Source: Desertivirga arenae
GTDB lineage: Bacteria > Bacteroidota > Bacteroidia > Sphingobacteriales > Sphingobacteriaceae
Length of the DNA: 64,000 bases
Direction of reading: 5' to 3'
NCBI RefSeq assembly: GCF_017355785.1
Contig: NZ_JAFEWE010000001.1
Span: 186,001 to 250,000, forward strand
The position numbers were made by a program, and so were the translations under genes. Positions 39,881 to 49,222 of this stretch are shown here, in pieces; position 1 is the first letter of the stretch, and the number at the start of each line of letters is the position of its first letter. The notes below the pieces were generated by a model. The model saw only the letters and a list, made by a program, of their open reading frames with translations, was not told the origin of the DNA and searched no databases.

Positions 39881-41533
39881 TTATTCTTTTACAGAAGTTT
39901 CCAAAAAGGATTGAATATCTGATGTTTTGATCACCACAGTTGCGGTACGGGAGAACCTTGCAATATTGATGCCCATAAACTTACCCTCACTCGTAAAGAC
40001 TGGACTCCCACATTCATCCGCCCGCACTGCAATATCATGAACAAACACATTTTTGAAGCCATCACAACGTGTACTACTACCTCCGGCGAATTTGCCTGCC
40101 GGGTGCGACGTTTCAGGCACTTTTTTCATTGTTATTACTTTAACAAGGTTCGCACCATTTCTCTCCAAATTAATTTTTACATCTTCTCCTGGAATATATC
40201 CCCCTAGTGTTCTCCCATAATCGATAGGGGCAGTCATGGGAACACCCCCTATTTCCAGAATTTTATCTCCTAATTGCAGGCCTCCTGTTTCAGCCGGACT
40301 GCCCGGGTAAATACTTGACAATTCAACTTTACTGTTTCTAAAAACAGCGTTTGCTCCAAAAAATCCCCTACTAAACATTAAGGGCAGATCGAATGCTCCA
40401 CTGCTTAAAGCACCGGTCATTACCTTATGTCCTCCTACCTGAGCAGATAATGGTGCTCCGGACTTAAGCTCCACCTGTCTTAGTGCACCTGGCAGCAGGG
40501 CTGAAATAGAACGATGCAAGCTCCCCTTAACCTTTAACAGTACGAGGTCTTTATCCTTGTCCCTCGCTACGATACTAAAGTTGTTTTTTCTACCAGCGGC
40601 AAGGATATATCCCTTGTCACCCACTTCAGAACTTTTGCTTAGGACGTACAAGGATCCTTTAAATTGAATAACTGTTCCCAGAATAGCTGTCTCTTTTCCA
40701 TGGGCAACAGTACGGATACTAACCACACTGGCGGAATGCTTAAAAGCTGGTAAAGGCCCGAGCTCTGCCATGGTAAGAATCTCATCTTTCAAAGAATCCG
40801 TTCCAATGCTATCTAAGGTTGAGGGTAAAGTTTCGTAATCTTTAATTTCATTCAGGGCGGTCCAGTACTTTCTATAGAGATCCACCGGCACCTCGTAGTT
40901 ATCCTTCTCCAGAGTATCAATTCGGCTATGTAATGCAATCACCCGGCCCAAATAATCGAAAAGCGGGCCGCCGGAGTCACCAGGTTCCATTTTGCAAGTA
41001 GAACGAAGAAATCCATAATGAAGTTGAGTATCTGCAATCACGCCAAATCTTATTGTTGGAAAAAGCTGATTCAGCTTCTCCGGATAAGCAATACTTAAGC
41101 AAGGCTCATCAGGTTTAAGAGATCCGGACCAAGCCATTTCTGCAAAGGGATATGTTCCTTTCTGTTGAATTTTAATCATTCCCATATCGGGCCGGTTGGC
41201 ATCATTAGTCATACCTATTCGTCCGTGTGCCACTCCTAACACTTCCAGCCCATCCGGAAATAAAATTTTATAGGTATTCCCAGGTTTAACCGTATGTGCA
41301 ACGGTAAGAACATGGCCCTCTGGCGAAACTACTACTCCACTAAATTGAGCGCTATTCTGTTGTTTTGAAACCGTATCAAAGCCCCAAATCCTTACACTCG
41401 CAGGTCTGGCTTTTTCAATAGCTTTGTAAATTACGCTTTGAATATCACCCGTTTGTGCTTTTACAAATTCAGCATTGCCGAGTTGTAGAAAAACAAAAAC
41501 TAACGAAAAAAGAAGTTTCTTAGCAGCAAGCAT
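39881..41533 (-). CDS. Two-lobed trypsin-like serine protease with PDZ domain
   Basis: A 550-residue exported protein. The ATG at 41533 is preferred over a GTG at 41545, since it starts a good signal peptide and leaves room for a promoter. The first trypsin-like domain (about 25-235) has a complete triad: H80 (TVAHTV), D116 (RPDMGMIKI) and S187 (EPGDSGGPLF). A second protease-like region begins about 265 (SVVSIRTVAHG, KDLVLLKVKG), is interrupted by a PDZ domain (about 385-465, IYPGSPAETGGLQLGDKILEIGG), and resumes near ADECGSPVF, where the Ser position is C508 and the His position is not conserved. It therefore looks like an active HtrA/DegP-type protease fused to a degenerate copy. It lies alone, convergent with the bicupin gene; a quality-control or regulated-cleavage role is inferred. 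Confidence 0.84.
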   Translation of the reverse strand: MLAAKKLLFSLVFVFLQLGNAEFVKAQTGDIQSVIYKAIEKARPASVRIWGFDTVSKQQNSAQFSGVVVSPEGHVLTVAHTVKPGNTYKILFPDGLEVLGVAHGRIGMTNDANRPDMGMIKIQQKGTYPFAEMAWSGSLKPDEPCLSIAYPEKLNQLFPTIRFGVIADTQLHYGFLRSTCKMEPGDSGGPLFDYLGRVIALHSRIDTLEKDNYEVPVDLYRKYWTALNEIKDYETLPSTLDSIGTDSLKDEILTMAELGPLPAFKHSASVVSIRTVAHGKETAILGTVIQFKGSLYVLSKSSEVGDKGYILAAGRKNNFSIVARDKDKDLVLLKVKGSLHRSISALLPGALRQVELKSGAPLSAQVGGHKVMTGALSSGAFDLPLMFSRGFFGANAVFRNSKVELSSIYPGSPAETGGLQLGDKILEIGGVPMTAPIDYGRTLGGYIPGEDVKINLERNGANLVKVITMKKVPETSHPAGKFAGGSSTRCDGFKNVFVHDIAVRADECGSPVFTSEGKFMGINIARFSRTATVVIKTSDIQSFLETSVKE

Positions 41534-41560
41534 TAGTATAATCACAGTTTGGTCCGGTTA

Positions 41561-41568
41561 CAAACATA
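41561..41568 (-). promoter_or_regulatory. Candidate Bacteroidota -7 element for the protease gene
   Basis: The minus-strand octamer TATGTTTG fits TAnnTTTG and lies 27 nt upstream of the ATG at 41533. No -33 TTG at ideal spacing was found. Confidence 0.33.
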
Positions 41569-41803
41569 ACAACAACACTGGATTATAACTTGGACATTGC
41601 AATCATTTATGTTGCACAATTGGCTCTACCCTCCGCCCGGCACATGTTACTCATATCCTTATACGCTTAATAATCACTCGACATGTTCACTTCCAAAAGC
41701 GCATTGATATTCATTATGCTCCTAAAGTTCATTTTCTGTATCAGTCTAGCCTAAATTTGTCTTCCAAATCAGGCTTCCATTATAAAAATAACCCTTTTAT
41801 GGC

Positions 41804-41837
41804 CTTACCCTCCCGCCGAAAAAAACGGGAGGGTAAG
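41804..41837. terminator. Strong 12-bp hairpin after the SusC/SusD operon
   Basis: CTTACCCTCCCG (41804-41815) and CGGGAGGGTAAG (41826-41837) are perfect complements around a 10-nt loop rich in A (T on the minus strand). It is about 109 nt beyond the SusD stop at 41946. The usual trailing T-run is missing, so it may be a transcript-end stabiliser, an atypical terminator or another structured element. Confidence 0.5.
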
Positions 41838-41945
41838 CCTCAATTAGATTAAGAAGTGGGTATTACAAAGTAACATTACGAAACCGCATTAAATATTGAC
41901 TCTCCTCCCTAAAGTATCAGATATATGTATTCGAATCCACCTGAT

Positions 41946-43718
41946 CTACTGCCAACCCGGGTTCTGTCCGAGGTTTGGGTTTAGTTGGATCTGCCCTGTT
42001 GGGATCGGGTTCAGGTAATTCTTGTCTTTATCAAATTTCCTGTTTGCAATGGGATCCACTATTATGAATCCGTTCGCATCTACAACGGGTGTCAGCTTTT
42101 TCCTTTTTCCTGCAGCACCAGTATATGTTGTTTCAAATTCAGTTCCTTTAAACTTTACCCCCAATACAGGCTCCTTCAATTCGATATGAGCTCTAAACCA
42201 TCTTTTAAGATCGTCGAGTCTGAATCCTTCTGCATTCAGCTCCACAGTTCGCTCCCTTCTGATCTCTGTCAACATATCTAGGCCGTTCGCCACAGCAAAT
42301 GCATTGCTCAGTGCCGGCATAGTTTTGTTAACCCGATTGCGCACCAGGTTCAATGATCTGTTCAAGTCGGCATCAGCAATAGCACCGTTCTTTTCAAAAA
42401 CTGCTTCAGCGTAATTTAGAAGAACTTCAGCATAACGAATAACCGGATAATCGAACCCCTCCTGATTATCCGGAACCTGCCTTTCCGCTACAAACCTGTA
42501 GGTATTATAACCTGAAGTACTGTTGTTAAAAGGATCAAAAGGGGATTCCCGCGCATTCTGTTTATCCTGAGGGCTCCAATTCCAATTTATCTGCCAATTC
42601 GCATTACCACTCCAGTAATAGCCTCCGTCCATATGAAACTGATACTTCATTCTGTTATCACGGTTTTCATATTCGCTTTTCAAAGTACCATAGCCCTTAA
42701 AAACTGCCGATTTTTCTATGGGCAAACCATCCTGAGCAAGGAACAGGTCGGCAAATTTCTTACTTGCATCCGATCCAAAGTTGGCGAAACTTACATTCCG
42801 CCTTATCTGTCTTAAGGTCTGATCATACCGATTTGCAAGTATATACTCCTTATTAGCTGATTTTCCAATACTGGCGGGGTTTGATTTTTGATTCTCCAGT
42901 ATAAACAAATACTTCTGGGCCGAATCGCCCAAGGCAGGTGGTGCAAATAACTCGTACTCGTTACTGGCAATAACCTCAGTACTACTGGCAATTGCCTTAT
43001 CAAGTAATAAGGATACCCTTGCAGCTCCCTCAGGCTTACCCTCCTTCAGATTCCCTTCAGTATACTTCTGCCAGGTTGCTTCATATAGGGCTACCCTGCT
43101 TAGGAAGCCTTGTGCAGCTCCTTTGGTAATACGGCCTTTTTCAGTAACTTTTGATTCGACAGGCAGATCTGGAATGGCCTCCTCCAAATCTTTAATAATG
43201 AAATCTACTACTTCGCTTCTTGAATTACGACTTGCATTGAGCTCTGGCGAACCGAGATTCAAGGGTTTCTCAACAATTACGGACGGCCCATAAGCAGTTA
43301 ACAGATATTCGAAATAAACATAAGCCCTGAAAAACTTTGCTTCAGCTACATAAAGTTTTATTTCTTCACGGTTGGGATAGGCCTCAGCCTTGGCCAACAG
43401 GTAATTGATTGACCGGGTATAGGAATATGCGCTGTCGAAATTTGCATCTATAACCCCTTTTGTATTTATACCTCTGCTCACGTTATCCAGACTGGTCCCC
43501 AGGTCATTAGGGCCGTGATGTCCTTCCGTTCCAAAAGTCCTTAAATAAGTATAGAACTTGTTGGCCCCCAGCTTGAAATCGTTTGGCGATTTCCAAAAAG
43601 TAGCGTCAGAGATACGGTCCAGCGGTTCAAGCTCCAGACTTTTGTTACATGCATACTGACTTATTGCAATGAATGCTCCAGTAAGTATTATTATATGATT
43701 TAAAAGTGATTTTTTCAT
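41946..43718 (-). CDS. SusD/RagB-family glycan-binding lipoprotein
   Basis: A 590-residue lipoprotein with a signal peptide ending SQYAC (Cys about 24). The N-terminal LELEPLDRISDATFW and C-terminal blocks YAEVLLNYAEAVFEKNG, VRNRVNKTMP, EIRRERTVELNAEGFRLDDLKRW and the ending NLGQNPGWQ are typical SusD features. It starts 40 bp after its SusC partner's stop, a wider gap than in the other pairs. No enzyme lies directly downstream; the nearest upstream carbohydrate protein is the alginate-lyase-like gene at 47346, so the ligand is less certain than for the other pairs. Confidence 0.94.
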   Translation of the reverse strand: MKKSLLNHIIILTGAFIAISQYACNKSLELEPLDRISDATFWKSPNDFKLGANKFYTYLRTFGTEGHHGPNDLGTSLDNVSRGINTKGVIDANFDSAYSYTRSINYLLAKAEAYPNREEIKLYVAEAKFFRAYVYFEYLLTAYGPSVIVEKPLNLGSPELNASRNSRSEVVDFIIKDLEEAIPDLPVESKVTEKGRITKGAAQGFLSRVALYEATWQKYTEGNLKEGKPEGAARVSLLLDKAIASSTEVIASNEYELFAPPALGDSAQKYLFILENQKSNPASIGKSANKEYILANRYDQTLRQIRRNVSFANFGSDASKKFADLFLAQDGLPIEKSAVFKGYGTLKSEYENRDNRMKYQFHMDGGYYWSGNANWQINWNWSPQDKQNARESPFDPFNNSTSGYNTYRFVAERQVPDNQEGFDYPVIRYAEVLLNYAEAVFEKNGAIADADLNRSLNLVRNRVNKTMPALSNAFAVANGLDMLTEIRRERTVELNAEGFRLDDLKRWFRAHIELKEPVLGVKFKGTEFETTYTGAAGKRKKLTPVVDANGFIIVDPIANRKFDKDKNYLNPIPTGQIQLNPNLGQNPGWQ

Positions 43719-43758
43719 CTGATTTGATTCAGTAAAAGATTTGCAATTGCCTCAAACA

Positions 43759-46700
43759 CTACAATGTAAGATTAACACCTACGTTTACCAGCCGGTAAAA
43801 TGGATAACGTTGAATACCACCTGAGATAGTTCTGGTTTGTTCAGGATCCCATCCATCTTTTATCTTACTCCATTCCCAGATATCGCTTCCAGAAACATAA
43901 AGCCTCAAATTTTCAATCTTGGCTCGCTGGGTTAAAGCCTTCGGGAAGGTATATCCCAGGGAGATATTTTTCAGGCGCAAGTAAGCTCCGTTCTCCACAG
44001 ACCAGGAAGAGATCTGGTAGTTATACCCGTTATAATTCGGATTGTTAGGCGTCCCAACTGACAGTAATGGATAGTAAGCATCAGGATTTTCAGGGGTAAA
44101 TGTTTTTCCCACCCATTGGTTTGTTACGCCCTGACCAATGTTTCCAAAAGGAACTCTCCAGTTTCCATCCCTGAAAATTGTCCTTTTGCCCACTCCCTGG
44201 AAGATTGCAAGGAAATCAAACCGTCCATAACTTGCACTTAAATTTATTGCATAAGTATATCTTGGATCATTCCTTCCCAGGTAGATGATATCATCCGGGA
44301 CAGTTAAAACCCCGTCACCATTCTGATCCACGAACATGTTATCCCCTATACGCGCACCTCCCCCTGTTGTGGGTATCGGCACGGCAATATTGCTGTTTGC
44401 CTTCTGCAAACGTGTATTATATTCGGTACGCGTAGCTTCATCTTTAATACGGCCGGCATATTCCAGTCCGAAATAGGACCCTATCGGATAGCCTTCAACA
44501 TGAGGATCTGCCGCAGAGCCCGTTGTAAATCCTGCTTTGGTTAATAGCTGGCCACCGATGGAAACAAGTTTATTATCATTATCAGACAAGGTTCCTCCTA
44601 TCGAATACTTGAACTTACCAATCTTGTCCTTCCAGTTTAAAGAAAGGTCCCAACCCCATACGCGTAAATGCCCGATATTGGTTTTAGGAGCATTCGCACC
44701 GAGCAGTGCAGAAACACTGCTGTTCGTTAGCATATTGCGATTATTCTTGATAAAATAATCAAAGCTTCCTGATAGGCGGCTGTTTAACACACCAAAGTCT
44801 AGTCCTAAGTTAGTAGTTTCAACTTTTTCCCATGCCCTGTCGATACTTACCAATTCACGGTTAGGCCCAACATAAACGGCCGGACTATTGCCAAGAATAG
44901 GAAAATTAGCACTGGTTGGGCCTCCGGTTGCTGCAACGGTAAGGAGCTGAATATAGTCATAGTAACCAATTCCACTTTGATTACCGATAGTTCCGTTAGA
45001 CAATCTGAGCTTCAGATCGCTAATAAACCTAAAATTTTTCATGAAAGGCTCCTGGGTAATTCTCCAGGCAGCAGACAAGCCGTAAAATGGAGACCATCTT
45101 TTACTTGCAATAAATCTGGAAGTTCCATCATACCGGGAGTTGGCTTCGAAAAGGTACTTATTTTTATAAGCGTAGTTGAAACGGCCAAAATAAGAGCCAA
45201 TTGCCCAATGATTCTGTGATTCACCGTTAACTTTAGTAGTATTGTCTCCGATACCCAATCCTAAGGACGGTACATCATCATAAGCCTGGTAGGATGACCT
45301 GGTATTGTAGGCATTAAATTCGTCCCTTTCATAGTTTGTACCAAGAGTTAGCCCGAAATCATGTACTGCATTAAAGGTATTGGTGTAATTGAAATACGCA
45401 TTCAAATTGTAATAAGAATCTTTGACGAACCTGCGGTCATAATAACTATTTTGCTGGGAAGGGTTTGCCGCAGAAGAAATAGCTGTTTCGGCGTAATTAT
45501 ACCACTCCGTCAGTGTTTTTGATTGTTCTTTTATATCGGTCCCGTTCCAATTGTAACTGGCCTGCCCAACAAGGTCCAAATGTTTGCTGAACTTGTAAGT
45601 CGATAATACGCTCGTATAAATCCTGTTATTATACTCTTTATTTTCGCCCCCTAATTCTATTAGCCAGTTGGGCGTATACTGCGTTCCCCAACCATAAGGC
45701 TTTCCGTTGATCGTAGATGTCGGAAATCCCGGCTGGGAGAAATTACTGAGGGCATTACCCACACGAGTAGGCTGAACGATGTCGTTCTTTTCCAGTGATA
45801 TGTTCGTTTCAACCTTGAAGTTATCAGAAAAGGCGTAATCATAGTTTAAACGTGCCGTGTAACGTTTGTTGGAATTTTCACCAAATTGAAGCAAGCTATT
45901 ATCATTTAAATAGCCTAAAGACAAACGGTACCCCATTTTTTCCCCTCTGGCAGATAAGCTTAAATTATGTTGCGAGGTAGAAGCATTATCGAATAACACG
46001 TCCTGCCAATCGGTAAAGAAAAATGTGAAGTCTTTTACATCCCCAAAACCGATAGTGTTAGGCTCTTTTGTAAGATCAATATAACCACTTGCCGGGGGAT
46101 CGAGGTACTTTTCAGCCAAACGGTACCACAACCAGGTCTTATCAAGATTTACTGTAGAATTATTGACCTGCGCTTCCAATAAAAGTGGCCCCCACTGTTG
46201 TGTAGACAATAGAGAAGGCTGCAGGCCTATCCTTTTCTGGGAAAGTGAAGCATCGTATTGAATAGAAGGTTTCCCGGCTTTGGCCCGTTTAGTAGTGATA
46301 AGCACTACCCCTCCCGCAGCCCGGGATCCGTAGATCGCGGCAGAAGCATCTTTCAAAAATGACATTGATTCGATATCATTGGGGTTGATAGAATTCAAGC
46401 CTGAAGGGCTTACTAAAGGTACACCATTTACAATAATCAAGGGAGGCGCTCCATTAACCGATGAGGCACCGCGGATCTGTAAATCCCAGTCTTCCCTGCC
46501 GGGTGCGCCAGAAGAACGTGTTACTACAACTCCGGGCACCTCTCCCTGTAGGGCTGCAAGGGGATTGGCCATTGACCCACGATCTTTAAAAACTTCGGAT
46601 CCTATCTGCGCCACAGAGCCACTTAAAGTCTCCTTCTTTCTGCTTCCATAGCCCACAACCACCACCTCCTGCAAATTCCGGTTGTCTTGTTCAAGGATAA

Positions 46701-47001
46701 CCTGTATCGGCCTGCTGAAATCGGCGACAATACTAACCGTCCGATAGCCTACGCTACTTATCTCCAGCACACTTCCCTCTTCCGCATCAATTTTAAATTC
46801 ACCGTTAGGATTAGTGGCAGCCCCCTTGTTGGTGCCTTTTACTTTAACAGCTGCTCCAATTACGGGATATTTCGTTCCTGCCTCAGTTACTTTTCCAGTT
46901 ACCTGTCTGTTCTGTGCGTAACTATGACAGTAAAATAAAACACAAAAAAGAAGAGCAAGAATGCCGCTTTTCCTGTGCTCATGTAAATCATACTTTGTCA
47001 T
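43759..47001 (-). CDS. SusC/RagA-family TonB-dependent outer-membrane transporter
   Basis: A 1080-residue transporter. The ATG at 47001 is used in place of a TTG at 47016, since it begins the basic n-region before the hydrophobic leader (ILALLFCVLFYCHSYAQ). Next come the carboxypeptidase-regulatory-like domain (about 33-105), TonB box LQEVVVVGYGSRKKETLSGSV, a plug with ALQGEVPGVVV and IIVNGVPLVSPSG, and a barrel ending VGVNLTL. It forms an importer with the SusD 40 bp downstream and has its own 344-bp upstream region, so this pair is a separate transcription unit. Confidence 0.95.
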   Translation of the reverse strand: MTKYDLHEHRKSGILALLFCVLFYCHSYAQNRQVTGKVTEAGTKYPVIGAAVKVKGTNKGAATNPNGEFKIDAEEGSVLEISSVGYRTVSIVADFSRPIQVILEQDNRNLQEVVVVGYGSRKKETLSGSVAQIGSEVFKDRGSMANPLAALQGEVPGVVVTRSSGAPGREDWDLQIRGASSVNGAPPLIIVNGVPLVSPSGLNSINPNDIESMSFLKDASAAIYGSRAAGGVVLITTKRAKAGKPSIQYDASLSQKRIGLQPSLLSTQQWGPLLLEAQVNNSTVNLDKTWLWYRLAEKYLDPPASGYIDLTKEPNTIGFGDVKDFTFFFTDWQDVLFDNASTSQHNLSLSARGEKMGYRLSLGYLNDNSLLQFGENSNKRYTARLNYDYAFSDNFKVETNISLEKNDIVQPTRVGNALSNFSQPGFPTSTINGKPYGWGTQYTPNWLIELGGENKEYNNRIYTSVLSTYKFSKHLDLVGQASYNWNGTDIKEQSKTLTEWYNYAETAISSAANPSQQNSYYDRRFVKDSYYNLNAYFNYTNTFNAVHDFGLTLGTNYERDEFNAYNTRSSYQAYDDVPSLGLGIGDNTTKVNGESQNHWAIGSYFGRFNYAYKNKYLFEANSRYDGTSRFIASKRWSPFYGLSAAWRITQEPFMKNFRFISDLKLRLSNGTIGNQSGIGYYDYIQLLTVAATGGPTSANFPILGNSPAVYVGPNRELVSIDRAWEKVETTNLGLDFGVLNSRLSGSFDYFIKNNRNMLTNSSVSALLGANAPKTNIGHLRVWGWDLSLNWKDKIGKFKYSIGGTLSDNDNKLVSIGGQLLTKAGFTTGSAADPHVEGYPIGSYFGLEYAGRIKDEATRTEYNTRLQKANSNIAVPIPTTGGGARIGDNMFVDQNGDGVLTVPDDIIYLGRNDPRYTYAINLSASYGRFDFLAIFQGVGKRTIFRDGNWRVPFGNIGQGVTNQWVGKTFTPENPDAYYPLLSVGTPNNPNYNGYNYQISSWSVENGAYLRLKNISLGYTFPKALTQRAKIENLRLYVSGSDIWEWSKIKDGWDPEQTRTISGGIQRYPFYRLVNVGVNLTL

Positions 47002-47345
47002 AATGTCTGATGTCAATAAATTTTAGAAATATGTTGGTTTTAAAAGGTTAGATTCCTCATACTATTCTGTTACCTGATTTAATACGGTTCTTCCTCGTGA
47101 AGAAAGCTTATATCTTACTATTGAAAATAAGACAAACACTTATTCCTTTCATACTCACACATCTTCAACTTCGTGCTTTTTCTGGCTAACGTTGAATCAT
47201 AAATTGGTGGCAGTACCAATACTCCCCTTACAATTCTCGATTTTTCAGTAAGAGAAGGAACAACATAAGAAACGCTGAAGTGAGGCTTTCTCCCTTCAGC
47301 GTTACTCTTATCCCATCGTTTATTTGTGGTTAATAATAATTGATC
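47002..47345. other. Intergenic region upstream of SusC
   Basis: These 344 bases lie between the alginate-lyase-like gene stop and the SusC start. They contain the hairpin at 47271-47303 and presumably the SusC/SusD promoter, which I could not locate by motif. No gene was seen. Confidence 0.55.
47271..47303 (-). terminator. Hairpin terminator after the alginate-lyase-like gene
   Basis: A perfect 10-bp stem (AACGCTGAAG at 47271-47280, CTTCAGCGTT at 47294-47303) around a 13-nt loop, 43 nt after the stop at 47346. The minus-strand tail (TCTTATGTTG) is only modestly T-rich, so termination efficiency is uncertain. Confidence 0.55.
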
Positions 47346-49010
47346 TTAAGGAGCTACAAAAGCCCATTGCTGATTATTGCTCGTACCCGAATTCCAGAAT
47401 TGCATATTTGTACCATCAGCAGTACCTCCCCCGGTATCCAGGCATTTGCCATTAGCCCTGTTAAAAATTTTGAAATAGCCATTGCCCAGATCTATAATCT
47501 GCCATTGCTGATTTGGACTGCTGCCATTCGCCCATTGATGAACCGTGGAGCCGTTCGCTGTATTATTGTAACTATCCAGACATTTACCTCCGGTAACACA
47601 ACTTAATTTATAATAGCCATTGCTGTAGCTAACTGTCCATTTCTGGTTATTACTAGTCCCGTCAGGATATTGCTTAACGTTAGCACCATCTACCGTTGAA
47701 CCGGCATTATCAAGCATCTTTCCCGTAGCCCTGTTCTGCAGGCTGTAAGTTCCGTTAGCTATAGGTCTCGAGGAAGCATCGCGATAGAACGTCAGAGAAC
47801 CATAACCCGGTTGGTCGAAAGTTGTGGCGTGTCCGCCAGGACCGCCCTCAGGGCGATGGATCGCTGCTCTCTCTGCCACATTTGTAACTGTTAGACCCAT
47901 CCGGCCTGCATAATGTCCGTAAACCATTTCATAGATCGGGCGGATTTCCCCTCTGCCGGCTTCTGATACTACAGTGTGGGATTGAGGAGCACAATTCTGC
48001 CCCGAGCCCCAGTTATAGGTAGTAAAGGGAACACTGTTACCATTGTTATACCTTGCTACATATTCAGCACCTTGCATAAATCTGCTACTGCTATAACTAT
48101 AAAGATCGATTCCCTGGTTCCAGGCCATTTCGCAGATGGCGCCCATCAAGCCTACCCCTAACTGGGCATGTCCCTGATCCCGCCCGCTCTCCTGCCACTG
48201 TCCTAGCCCGCCTGCATGGACGAAGGGTACGGCTTTTAAAATTGACCCATTTCCAGCACCTGTTTTAAAATAATTGACAGCCTGGTCAATCTTTGCCTGA
48301 TCATCAGCAAAAATTCCAATAGCGAGCACCGAAGCCATATTGCAGAGGTCCCAGTTTGCCCAGTAATTTGTAATACAAGCATCGTTATGATTTACAAGGA
48401 ACTGGTTGTTCATCGGGTAAAAGATATTTACCAGCATGTTACTGAAATTAGTAACATTAAAGCCACTGTAATTGCGCATCATCTCGCCGGCATTAGCCAG
48501 CTGATAACCGAAAATACCCGCGGCCAGGAAACGGTCAGCGTTTCCACCGATCGAAGTTAATGTACTTGACCAATGGTTTAAAATATCACGTGCTTTGTTG
48601 CCATTAGCGGTATTTCCACTAACCCTGTATATCAGTGCATTCTGGTATGCTGCTGCTACGTCATTGTAAAGCAACCCTACATTATCCCCTGTTCCACCTC
48701 TGATAATTGTTGCCGTGGCCCTTGAGGTCCAGGTAGCTGATGAATGCGGACTGGCAAGCAATTTATCCCAGCTTCCTTTCCAGGGCTGCGCACCCGCATT
48801 CACTTTCACCTTCATTCGTTCAAAATCAGCGTCGGTATGTAAAATTCCACCAACATGGTAAATTGCCAGAGTTTTCGAGCTCCCTCCTTTGGCGGAATGT
48901 ATAACTTCTTCTGGTTCTTCTGCATTTAATTGTACAGTTTTCTTACATGATGTTCCTGCTAATAAAAGGAAAATGCAGGAAATTAAAATACTTAATGGTT
49001 TGTGTCTCAT
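47346..49010 (-). CDS. Alginate-lyase-superfamily lipoprotein with C-terminal ricin-type lectin
   Basis: A 554-residue lipoprotein. The ATG at 49010 is chosen over a TTG at 49115, since it directly starts a lipoprotein signal (lipobox AGTSC). Residues about 55-400 resemble the Alginate_lyase (PF05426, PL5-like) helical toroid: NYWANWDLCNMASVLAIGIF, ESGRDQGHAQLGVGLMGAICEMAW and YGHYAGRMGL. Residues about 415-554 form a ricin-type beta-trefoil with three repeats, each ending in NNQKW, NQQWQ or NNQQW and containing GKCLD or GKMLD. The lectin would tether the enzyme to a galactose- or xylose-type glycan. Lyase activity on a uronic-acid polymer is the family expectation, but the substrate is not established. 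The gene lies between two SusC/SusD systems, isolated by hairpins on both sides. Confidence 0.83.
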   Translation of the reverse strand: MRHKPLSILISCIFLLLAGTSCKKTVQLNAEEPEEVIHSAKGGSSKTLAIYHVGGILHTDADFERMKVKVNAGAQPWKGSWDKLLASPHSSATWTSRATATIIRGGTGDNVGLLYNDVAAAYQNALIYRVSGNTANGNKARDILNHWSSTLTSIGGNADRFLAAGIFGYQLANAGEMMRNYSGFNVTNFSNMLVNIFYPMNNQFLVNHNDACITNYWANWDLCNMASVLAIGIFADDQAKIDQAVNYFKTGAGNGSILKAVPFVHAGGLGQWQESGRDQGHAQLGVGLMGAICEMAWNQGIDLYSYSSSRFMQGAEYVARYNNGNSVPFTTYNWGSGQNCAPQSHTVVSEAGRGEIRPIYEMVYGHYAGRMGLTVTNVAERAAIHRPEGGPGGHATTFDQPGYGSLTFYRDASSRPIANGTYSLQNRATGKMLDNAGSTVDGANVKQYPDGTSNNQKWTVSYSNGYYKLSCVTGGKCLDSYNNTANGSTVHQWANGSSPNQQWQIIDLGNGYFKIFNRANGKCLDTGGGTADGTNMQFWNSGTSNNQQWAFVAP

Positions 49011-49045
49011 TTTGTGGTTTATATAATGATTAGATAAGAGTAGAC

Positions 49046-49062
49046 CGTACGATGTGCGTACG
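49046..49062. promoter_or_regulatory. Paired CGTACG palindromes, candidate operator
   Basis: CGTACG occurs at 49046-49051 and 49057-49062, 11 bp apart (one helical turn), and together the two form a 17-bp inverted repeat. It lies 36-52 bp upstream of the lipoprotein start at 49010, a good place for a regulator site. Confidence 0.35.
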
Positions 49063-49143
49063 TAATAAGGACACCCATCCTTAGGTTTAATACTCTTAAT
49101 CTCAAATATTTTCAAACAAACCCGATCACTAACAGCCAGTACT

Positions 49144-49185
49144 AAAAAGAAAAAGAGATCAGCCCTTTTAAGACTGACCTCTCTT
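49144..49185 (-). terminator. Rho-independent terminator at the end of the double-SusC/SusD operon
   Basis: On the minus strand an imperfect stem (arms 49154-49162 and 49174-49184, with a 2-nt bulge) is followed by a T-rich run of TTTTTCTTTTT type (complement of 49144-49153). It lies about 40 nt past the stop of the exo-galactanase gene at 49223 and separates this operon from the lyase-lectin gene. Confidence 0.75.
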
Positions 49186-49222
49186 CCAAATTTCCTAAAA
49201 TTATATTTCCTTTTACGGCCTG

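Larger units (their letters stand above)
41534..41945. other. Intergenic region between SusD and the protease gene
   Basis: These 412 bases contain a strong 12-bp hairpin nearer the SusD end (41804-41837) and a possible -7 element for the protease gene (41561-41568). No coding potential was supported. Confidence 0.55.
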
